This document shows, piece by piece, positions 40,464 to 46,010 of a stretch of 46,010 bases of DNA. Under the pieces are notes generated by a model. That model was not told where the DNA came from and did not search any database. It worked only from the letters and a program-made list of their open reading frames with translations. The number at the start of each line of letters is the position of its first letter. Position 1 is the first letter of the stretch. The translations under genes were made by a program, and so were the position numbers. Where the stretch lies: NCBI GenBank assembly GCA_025964395.1, contig JAOPYY010000039.1, positions 1 to 46,010 on the forward strand, given 5' to 3'. This DNA comes from Actinomycetes bacterium. Its GTDB lineage: Bacteria; Actinomycetota; Thermoleophilia; Gaiellales; Gaiellaceae.

Positions 40464-42590
40464 CTACCGCTTGTCCGGTGTAAACGTGTAGCCGATCTGG
40501 ACGCTCAGTTTTCGTCCGTCGGCCGGCCGGAAGAAACCACGCGCGCTGACGTCGATGCGAAACGGCGGACGAGCCTGAAGTGGCACGGGGAACCGCTGAC
40601 AGGGGTTCGATCTGACGACAACGTGCTTCGCCGCCAGGGGGTGGCCTGCGACCGGCTGCGCGTTCTCGTCGATCCGCAGACGTGTCAGGCGAATGGTCAG
40701 CCGGGCAGGAGCGATGTCGCCGCACGACGCTTGACGCGAAACTGTCACGAGCGCGGTGCCGGGTGGGTCGCCGGGTTTCCCGAACACGACGAATGAGCTC
40801 TGATCGCCCATCCATCCATCAGGAGAGACGTTGGACGTGAAGCTCGTGATCCGGATCGGATGGTCCAGCGCGTACAGCTGAAGACCGCCCGCCAACTCCT
40901 TCGGGCGGCCCGCGAGCGTGATGTTCCCGGAGGCGATTCCCCAACGATCATTGATGCGGGGGCCGGACACCTCTCCGTCGACGCCCGCGAAGTTGGGCGT
41001 CCACGTCTGGCCGAGCCCCGGCGAGGAGCCGTCGACCGTCCAGACATCCTGGATCGATTGGTTCCAGAACTCGATCGACCAGAACTGGTTCGAGTTTCCA
41101 AGCCCTTGCCCGACGAAGAGCGTGCGCTCGCGGCCGGTCGCTCGGTCGATCCAGTCGGGCGGTGACGGCAGCGCAACGATCGTCTTTGCGAACGAGTTCG
41201 AGGAATTCGCTGCGGTGATCTCCCCTGTGAGGTTCCACGCGATGACGGCGATCGCCGTCGCGGAGATCAAACCTGCGACACCGTGGCGGACGACCCGGTT
41301 CGTTGTCTGACTGCGCCGGCCAACCGCGAGCGCCAGCGCCACGCCGTACGCGAGGATTCCGAACAGCAGCCATTTCAGATCCGTGATCGTGAAGGACCAC
41401 GTGCGGTTCAGCCACTGCAGAATCGACAGCCCTGGGGCGTCCGAGTAGAAGTGCTCGTACGCGTGGTAGGGCGTCGAGGCAAGGAGGTACCCGGTTGCCG
41501 CCGCGGCCGCGACCAGTGGAAGCACGCGCGGCCGGCCGGCGGCTACGCAGCGAGCGGCGACGACGAACACGATCGGCGCGATGTAAATCAGGTTTCGTTC
41601 CCAGACCCGGATACTGAAGATGGTCGACTCGTACGACGCTTTCACTGCCGCATAGAGCACGAATGCCACGACCGATGAAATCAAGAGTGCGAGCAGCGCG
41701 CGGTCCTCGCGATCGTCCCTCCGGCCGCCCAGCATCCAGGTGAGCGCGAGCAGAACCGGGACGATGCCAACCCCGATCGTGAACGAGCCAACAGCCCAGA
41801 GGCCGTATGTGAAGGCCCGGTGCCAGAAATGCGTTCCGATGAACCACTCGTACGAATGCTGCGCGAGATAGACATCGGCAAAGACGATGCCTCCGATCAG
41901 GAGCACAACAGCTCCGAACCGTTCGCTGCGCGTCCAGCTGCCGATCAGCGCGCGCGCGCGATCTCCGAACACCAGCACGAGCGCCGCGGCGAGCACCGCG
42001 CCGAACACGACGACGACGAGTTGCGAGCGAACGAAGGGCGCGATGATGGTTGCAGCGATTGCGAGCGCAACGGCGCTCCACGTCGGCCGCAACAACGCAC
42101 GAGCGAGCAAATACAGCGCCAGAGTCGACCAGAAGTACGCAAGCGGCTCGGGAATGAGCAGACCCGTGTACGCGAGCGCCGGGATGGAGGCGGTGGCGAG
42201 GGCAGCAAAAACCGCCGGGATCCGAGGCAAGTACAGCCGGCCGAGTGCGTACGCGGGAACCAGCGAGGCCGTCATGACGGCTGCATTGAGGTATTTCGCC
42301 GCCGCGTAGCTCGGCGCAGTTGCCCCCGCCCACCAGGCAGGCGCGAGGAAGTACGCATATAGCGAGCCTGCGGCAGCAGAGGCGCCCTGCAGCATCCCAT
42401 GCCCGGTGTGCGCGATTGACCGCGACAGCATCGCCCACTTCAGCTCGTCGGTGAAGTTCCAGGGCGTCGAGTGCTTCGTGGTCTGCCAGGCGTACAGGAC
42501 CAGCAGCACGATGTACGCGAGCAGAAGCGGGTACGCCGCCAAGAGCCGGTCGAGAACGGACCGGCGAACGTCGTCGGGCGGGGTTGTCAC
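40464..42590 (-). CDS. GT-C-type membrane glycosyltransferase with C-terminal soluble domain (708 aa)
   Basis: About 12 helices, with an early loop STPWNFTDELKWAMLSRSIA that holds the Asp-Glu motif of polyprenyl-phosphate-sugar-dependent GT-C enzymes, and YLNAAVMTASLVPAYALGRL following. After the last helix, about 240 soluble residues form a probable beta-sandwich domain (containing LFVGQGLGNSNQFWSIEFWN), matching the architecture of 34659-36758. GTG 42590 overlaps the upstream stop as GTGA; an extension to 42674 lies inside that gene. Together with the upstream fusion enzyme it forms a two-gene operon running from 44377. It should act outside the membrane on an exported glycan or lipid-linked intermediate. 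The sugar is unknown. Confidence 0.82.
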   Translation of the reverse strand: MTTPPDDVRRSVLDRLLAAYPLLLAYIVLLVLYAWQTTKHSTPWNFTDELKWAMLSRSIAHTGHGMLQGASAAAGSLYAYFLAPAWWAGATAPSYAAAKYLNAAVMTASLVPAYALGRLYLPRIPAVFAALATASIPALAYTGLLIPEPLAYFWSTLALYLLARALLRPTWSAVALAIAATIIAPFVRSQLVVVVFGAVLAAALVLVFGDRARALIGSWTRSERFGAVVLLIGGIVFADVYLAQHSYEWFIGTHFWHRAFTYGLWAVGSFTIGVGIVPVLLALTWMLGGRRDDREDRALLALLISSVVAFVLYAAVKASYESTIFSIRVWERNLIYIAPIVFVVAARCVAAGRPRVLPLVAAAAATGYLLASTPYHAYEHFYSDAPGLSILQWLNRTWSFTITDLKWLLFGILAYGVALALAVGRRSQTTNRVVRHGVAGLISATAIAVIAWNLTGEITAANSSNSFAKTIVALPSPPDWIDRATGRERTLFVGQGLGNSNQFWSIEFWNQSIQDVWTVDGSSPGLGQTWTPNFAGVDGEVSGPRINDRWGIASGNITLAGRPKELAGGLQLYALDHPIRITSFTSNVSPDGWMGDQSSFVVFGKPGDPPGTALVTVSRQASCGDIAPARLTIRLTRLRIDENAQPVAGHPLAAKHVVVRSNPCQRFPVPLQARPPFRIDVSARGFFRPADGRKLSVQIGYTFTPDKR

Positions 42591-44377
42591 GATCGTTCGG
42601 TTGTGAGGATCACGCGTGGGTCGACGTCTGCATCTCGTTGCACGAAGCGGCACGTCGTCTCGTGAAGCGCGCATGCCTTCACGATCGAGTCGAGCCGGTC
42701 GCGCGGCGCGTCCGGAATCGTCACGAGAACGACATCGGGCCGCACGCGAGCCAGGGCTTGCTCGATTCCCGCCGTTGTCGCCACGACTCGCACGCCGTTG
42801 AGTCGCCGGCCGCGCAGCGACGGGGAGTCGTCGACGAATCCAACGACGCGCTCGCCAGTCGTCTCTCGGAGCTCACGCAACAAGCTTCGCCCTGTGCGCC
42901 CGGCTCCCACGATGAGCACTCGTCGAAGCTCGTTCTGCCGGGCCAGTTCGAGGCCGCGCAGGATCGCTCGCTCGGCGAACCGCGAACTTACGATGGCGAC
43001 GGAACAAAATACTGCATCGATCACGAACACGCTGCGCGAGAAATCACCGAGGGGCCCCTGCGTCAGCACGACGATTCCGAGCGCGACGACCTCGGACACG
43101 ACGACGGCGACCGCTGCACGCAGCGCGTCCCTTGAGCTTGCGTAGCGCCAGACGCTGGCGTACAGCCCGAACACCAGCAGCGCGACGTACCGGCAAAACA
43201 GGAGCACGGGGAGCGTGAGCAGGAAGTAGTGGCGTTGGTTCGGCGTTCCGATCCCGTTGAACCGGACGAGGTACGCAGCGAGGAATGCGCCGGCGACGAG
43301 CGCGCCGTCGACGAAGACTTCAGCGATCCGCCGTGTGTAGACATACAGCGGCGGGCGGGTCGTCTGGCCGCGATCGACATCCGCGAGGAAGCTGCCGAAC
43401 TGCACGAGCAGCGCGAACGTGAATAACACACCCAGCGCGGCGATGCGGCCGTTGCCGAAGGCCTCGTAGGCGAGGCTCGTCCCGCCGAGCGCCGCCGCGA
43501 TCAGCGCGAGCAACACCACCGCGCCTGTCTCGGAGACCCCGAGCGAAACGAGGCGATGCGAGCTGTGGTCCTGGCCACCCTGCGAGATCGGCCGTCCGTC
43601 GAGCAGCCGGACGATCGTGACGAGCGTCGTGTCGAGGATCGGCACCGCGAGCACCAGCATCGGCAGGACGAGCGTCGCCACGGTCGACGTCGCGACCGTG
43701 TAGCTCGAAGCGAGCCCGAGTGCGGCGAGCGTGAACCCGATCAGCTGCGAACCGCTGTCACCCATCCAGACGAGCGCGCTGCGGCCGGGCCGGAGATTGA
43801 ACGGCAAGAAGCCCGCAACGGCGAGCGCAAGTGCGAGCGAAAGATCGAGCACGAGGTGCGATCCCTGATGAAGCGCTGCCGCCGCGGCGAAGAAACCGGC
43901 CGCGATCACGGCGAGGCTGCCTGCGAGCCCATCCATGTTGTCGAGCAGGTTGAAGGCGTTCGTCATCGCGACGAGCCAGAGAACGCCAATTGGAATCGCG
44001 ATCCAGGGCGAGTGGACGATGTCGACCGAGGTGCCGGTCGAGAGCACGATCGCAGCGCCTCCGAGTTGCGCGGCGATCTTGGCGATCGGCGGCAGCGACC
44101 AGAGGTCGTCCGCGAGACCCGCGAGAAAGAGCAGGGAGGCGCCGGCGAAAATACCGACGAGTTGCCTGTTTGCGCCGAGCGGGCCGAGGACGGCGAGCCA
44201 GATCCCCACTGTCAGTCCCAGGTAGATGCCGATGCCACCGACGAGCGGCGTCGGAGCCGTGCGCCAGCGGGTCTCCTCGGGTGCTCGCTCGAGGTTTCGG
44301 GCGAAGCGCGAGTGCAGGAGCGCCCAAATCGACAGCGCTGCGGCGGGGAAGGCGGCGAGGGCCGCGAGGGTGCTCAC
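42587..44377 (-). CDS. WecA-like phosphosugar transferase fused to CapD-like membrane/Rossmann region (596 aa)
   Basis: Residues 1-325 form a polytopic polyprenyl-phosphate N-acetylhexosamine-1-phosphate transferase of the MraY/WecA family: the Asp pair in GLADDLWSLPP (90-91), NAFNLLDNMDGLAG (140-153), VWMGDSGSQLIGF (204-215) and HSSHRL (271-276). Residues about 345-475 add a second membrane block (RFNGIGTPN and SVWRYAS segments) like the N-terminus of CapD/WbpM-type dehydratases, followed by a Rossmann unit, VLIVGAGRTGRSLLRELRE (487-505). The protein ends there, so the catalytic dehydratase domain of CapD is missing. The reaction is loading HexNAc-1-phosphate onto the lipid carrier; the second half may be regulatory or structural. 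The GTG 44377 start is supported by TACCCT 8 bases upstream. Confidence 0.88.
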   Translation of the reverse strand: MSTLAALAAFPAAALSIWALLHSRFARNLERAPEETRWRTAPTPLVGGIGIYLGLTVGIWLAVLGPLGANRQLVGIFAGASLLFLAGLADDLWSLPPIAKIAAQLGGAAIVLSTGTSVDIVHSPWIAIPIGVLWLVAMTNAFNLLDNMDGLAGSLAVIAAGFFAAAAALHQGSHLVLDLSLALALAVAGFLPFNLRPGRSALVWMGDSGSQLIGFTLAALGLASSYTVATSTVATLVLPMLVLAVPILDTTLVTIVRLLDGRPISQGGQDHSSHRLVSLGVSETGAVVLLALIAAALGGTSLAYEAFGNGRIAALGVLFTFALLVQFGSFLADVDRGQTTRPPLYVYTRRIAEVFVDGALVAGAFLAAYLVRFNGIGTPNQRHYFLLTLPVLLFCRYVALLVFGLYASVWRYASSRDALRAAVAVVVSEVVALGIVVLTQGPLGDFSRSVFVIDAVFCSVAIVSSRFAERAILRGLELARQNELRRVLIVGAGRTGRSLLRELRETTGERVVGFVDDSPSLRGRRLNGVRVVATTAGIEQALARVRPDVVLVTIPDAPRDRLDSIVKACALHETTCRFVQRDADVDPRVILTTERS

Positions 44378-44451
44378 GTGTGGCGAGGGTAGTGGATGGC
44401 TGTTAGGGCTGTGTTTGCCCGCACAAAGCGTCCCTAGACTACGGCGCGAGC
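44378..44451. promoter_or_regulatory. Divergent promoter region between the WecA-fusion and ABC permease genes
   Basis: On the minus strand TACCCT (44386-44391) ends 8 bases before GTG 44377. On the plus strand TAGACT (44435-44440) ends 11 bases before ATG 44452, with a weak -35-like TGTTTG (44412-44417) at 17-base spacing. The two units appear to have separate, non-overlapping promoters. Confidence 0.45.
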
Positions 44452-45252
44452 ATGACGGTCTACTCCGATCTCCTGCGCTACCGCGAGCTCTTCGCCAATC
44501 TCTTCCGGCGGGACTTTCAGGCGAAATACAAGGGATCCATCCTCGGGATCTTCTGGTCGCTGCTGAATCCGCTCGCCCTGCTCGGGGTCTACCTCGTGGT
44601 CTTCGGCGTGCTGCTGCCGAGCCCGAAGGCGATCCCGCACTACCCGCTGTACCTGCTCGCGGGCCTCGCCTGCTGGATTTTCTTCTCCGTCACGCTCCAG
44701 ACAGCCGCCCGGTCGCTGGTCGACAGCGCCGAGCTGATCAAGAAGGTGCGCTTCCCCCGGCAGCTTGTCGCCTTCTCGATGGTCGCGACCCAGGCGGTGA
44801 CCTTCGGACTGATGATGGGGATTCTGATCGTGCTCTCCCTCGTTTTCATCCCGGAGGCGCGTTCCACGGTCTGGCTCGCGATTCCGCTGGCGGTGCTCTT
44901 CGTGGGGTTCGCGGCGGGGCTCGCGTTGATCGTCGCGTGCCTGAACGTGCTCTATCGCGACATCGAGCACATCCTCACGGCGGCGCTTCTCCCGTGGTTC
45001 TTCCTGACGCCGATTCTCTGGCGCTTCGCGCAGCTGCCTGTTTCGGCGCAGCGCCACCACGCGCTGCTCGACGTGCTGCGCTGGGGCAACCCGATCGCTC
45101 CGCCGATCTATGCGGTCCGCGACGCCATTTGGCTCGGGCACGCGCCGCGGCTCGCCGATGTCGTCTATCTCATGGTCGCCGCGGCGCTCGCGCTCGTGCT
45201 GGGAGCGTTCGTCTTCAGCCGGGTCGACGACCGGATTGCGGTCGAACTGTGA
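44452..45252 (+). CDS. ABC-2-type polysaccharide export permease, Wzm-like (266 aa)
   Basis: Six-helix permease. The amphipathic N-terminal region, FANLFRRDFQAKYKGSILGI, followed by FWSLLNPLALLGVYLVVFGV, is the usual start of Wzm/TagG-type exporters, and VRFPRQLVAFSMVATQAVTF and ALLPWFFLTPILWRFAQLPV are typical later segments. It would export an O-antigen, teichoic-acid-like or capsular chain with a Wzt-type ATPase, but none is encoded in this window. The gene may be monocistronic; its last 38 bases overlap the convergent gene at 45215. Its presence beside two Wzx flippases and a Wzy-like protein suggests that the cell uses two different export routes. Confidence 0.88.
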   Translation: MTVYSDLLRYRELFANLFRRDFQAKYKGSILGIFWSLLNPLALLGVYLVVFGVLLPSPKAIPHYPLYLLAGLACWIFFSVTLQTAARSLVDSAELIKKVRFPRQLVAFSMVATQAVTFGLMMGILIVLSLVFIPEARSTVWLAIPLAVLFVGFAAGLALIVACLNVLYRDIEHILTAALLPWFFLTPILWRFAQLPVSAQRHHALLDVLRWGNPIAPPIYAVRDAIWLGHAPRLADVVYLMVAAALALVLGAFVFSRVDDRIAVEL

Positions 45253-45922
45253 GCACGATCCGTCCGTCGTAGATCCACGGCTCGTCGCGCGGCGCTGCAT
45301 ACGCGGGCAGGCCTTCGACGTCGTCGAGGCGCTCGAGCTCAATTCCCGGCAGCACCGAGGGCACAAGCAGCGCGCCGGTGAACCGGGGCAGCCGGCCAGG
45401 GCCGGGTGTGTACTCGGAGAGAGAGCGCGGGCGGCGGCCGCCGTTCCACCCGATCGCGCCCGCGACGACGCCGTAGCCCTCGGCGTGCGCGGCGCGCACG
45501 CGTTCGGCCCAGTCGTCGGCGGGCGCGACGTTCGGTGGCAGGTCCGCGCGCGGCTCGCCGGAGCGGGGCGCGACCTCGAGGTCGAGCGAGAGCATCGGGC
45601 TCCCGAGCTCCGAGAACCAGGCTCGATGCTCCGCGACCATGTCGAGCGCCAGCCGATAGGGGCCGGGCGGCATGGGGCCGCGCACGTCCAGCTCGACCGT
45701 GGCGGCCTCTCCCGGTGAAAGGTGCGGCACGTCGGTGCGCGGGCCGTCCCAGACGATCGGGTTGTCGCGGTCGTCGAGCCAGTGGTAGGCGAGCTTGACC
45801 TGGTCGTTCCAGGGGACGGTCCCCTCGTTCGACAGCTCGACACGGAGCGTCTCGACGACGCCCGACTGCGGGGCGGGCTTGGAGGCGGCGCCCCAGCGCA
45901 CGGCAAGAGGTCCCTTCGACAC
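45215..45922 (-). CDS. Hypothetical protein with Ig-like (NBR1-type) beta-sandwich domain (235 aa)
   Basis: I do not recognise a named family for the whole protein. The first ~100 residues read like an Ig-fold domain, with VELSNEGTVPWNDQVKLAYH, GPRTDVPHLSPGEAATVELD and PPGPYRLALDMVAEHRAWFS, a pattern also found at the ends of some glycan-locus proteins. The C-terminal half (WAERVRAAHAEGYGVVAGAI and later) is of unknown type; there is no signal peptide. I chose GTG 45922 (VSKGPLAVRW) because TAGTCG (45928-45933, minus strand) lies 5 bases upstream; GTG 45955 would overlap the divergent hemE start. It may serve glycan recognition, for example as a separate Wzt C-terminal-like module for the ABC exporter, but that is speculation. 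Confidence 0.68.
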   Translation of the reverse strand: MSKGPLAVRWGAASKPAPQSGVVETLRVELSNEGTVPWNDQVKLAYHWLDDRDNPIVWDGPRTDVPHLSPGEAATVELDVRGPMPPGPYRLALDMVAEHRAWFSELGSPMLSLDLEVAPRSGEPRADLPPNVAPADDWAERVRAAHAEGYGVVAGAIGWNGGRRPRSLSEYTPGPGRLPRFTGALLVPSVLPGIELERLDDVEGLPAYAAPRDEPWIYDGRIVLTVRPQSGRRPG

Positions 45923-45945
45923 AGCGCCGACTACCCTAACCCTGC
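45923..45945. promoter_or_regulatory. Compact divergent promoter between the Ig-domain gene and hemE
   Basis: Twenty-three bases separate GTG 45922 (minus) and GTG 45946 (plus). TACCCT (45932-45937) ends 8 bases before the hemE start; on the minus strand TAGTCG (45928-45933) ends 5 bases, or TAGGGT (45933-45938) 10 bases, before GTG 45922. The elements overlap, as at 17612-17630 and 31229-31250. Confidence 0.45.
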
Positions 45946-46010
45946 GTGGATCCACTTCTCGTCAGAGCAGCCCGGCGCGAGCCCGTCGAGCGCACGCCCG
46001 TCTGGTTCAT
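45946..46010 (+). CDS. hemE: Uroporphyrinogen decarboxylase, 5' fragment
   Basis: Only the first 21 codons are inside the window, reading VDPLLVRAARREPVERTPVW then Phe and a partial codon. This matches the start of HemE proteins, whose N-terminus carries the EPV-x-RTPVWFMRQAGR block containing substrate-binding residues. The enzyme decarboxylates uroporphyrinogen III to coproporphyrinogen III in haem synthesis. The GTG start fits, with TACCCT 8 bases upstream as a leaderless -10. As a core metabolic gene, it probably marks the edge of the polysaccharide locus. Confidence 0.8.
   Translation, partial: MDPLLVRAARREPVERTPVWF

Noticed and set aside
1-46010. CRISPR arrays, tRNA or rRNA genes, phage or transposase genes
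   Set aside because: No regularly spaced repeats, cloverleaf-like sequences or transposase motifs were found by eye on either strand.

Overview
This is a 46 kb, GC-rich, gene-dense window. GTG starts are common, 15 gene junctions overlap by 4 bases (ATGA or GTGA), and many genes have a -10-like hexamer 5 to 11 bases before the start codon. This style suggests a high-GC Gram-positive, most likely a deep-branching actinobacterium such as a member of the Thermoleophilia. That placement is inferred from style and gene content; no rRNA or tRNA is present to prove it. Almost the whole window is a cell-surface polysaccharide (capsule/O-antigen-like) locus with a cell-wall-protein island embedded in it.

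Layout. 1-3.9 kb: the end of a GT2 glycosyltransferase, a GT-C membrane glycosyltransferase and a secreted TIM-barrel glycosidase-like protein. 4.0-8.5 kb (minus strand): a WxL-type surface locus, with five small secreted WxL-like paralogues (4223-4639, 6227-6715, 6726-7289, 7387-7920, 8012-8542) and one membrane-anchored DUF916/DUF3324 protein (4801-6216) that carries an unusual Cys/His-rich cytoplasmic tail. 8.6-13.0 kb (plus): UDP-glucuronate decarboxylase, a secreted clan GH-A glycosidase, a methyltransferase and a Wzx-type flippase. 13.0-17.6 kb (minus): an O-antigen ligase/polymerase-type protein and three GT4 transferases. 17.6-24.9 kb (plus): three GT4 transferases, a WbaP/PglC-type initiating phosphosugar transferase, a CgeB-like transferase, and a GT2 + DUF2304 pair. 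24.9-28.7 kb (minus): GDP-sugar dehydratase and GDP-fucose-synthase-like enzymes, a GT4 and a membrane protein. 28.7-31.2 kb: a second flippase and a convergent GT4. 31.2-40.5 kb (plus): a DMT-family membrane protein, then a tightly coupled run of a small protein, five GT4 enzymes, one GT-C and one GT2. 40.5-44.4 kb (minus): another GT-C and a WecA-like phosphosugar transferase fused to a CapD-like membrane/Rossmann half. 44.5-46.0 kb: an ABC-2 polysaccharide-export permease, an Ig-like-domain protein, and the first 21 codons of hemE, which probably marks the edge of the locus.

How it fits together (inference): nucleotide sugars (UDP-xylose, a GDP-deoxysugar) feed about 20 glycosyltransferases. 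Two different initiating enzymes load a polyprenyl carrier. Two Wzx flippases, a Wzy/ligase-type protein and an ABC permease suggest more than one export or assembly route. The WxL/DUF916 proteins would be cell-wall-associated proteins made beside the polysaccharide genes.

Most notable signals: (1) a WxL/DUF916 system of a type described mainly in Firmicutes, here with a CX5C pair and a zinc-ribbon-like cytoplasmic tail; (2) two copies of an unidentified ~165-180 nt hairpin-closed element (4034-4212 and 22367-22547) that share conserved core motifs and whose closing helix shows four compensatory base-pair changes; (3) ultra-compact divergent promoters in which both -10 elements overlap and both mRNAs appear leaderless; (4) a probable ATT start codon at 37822.
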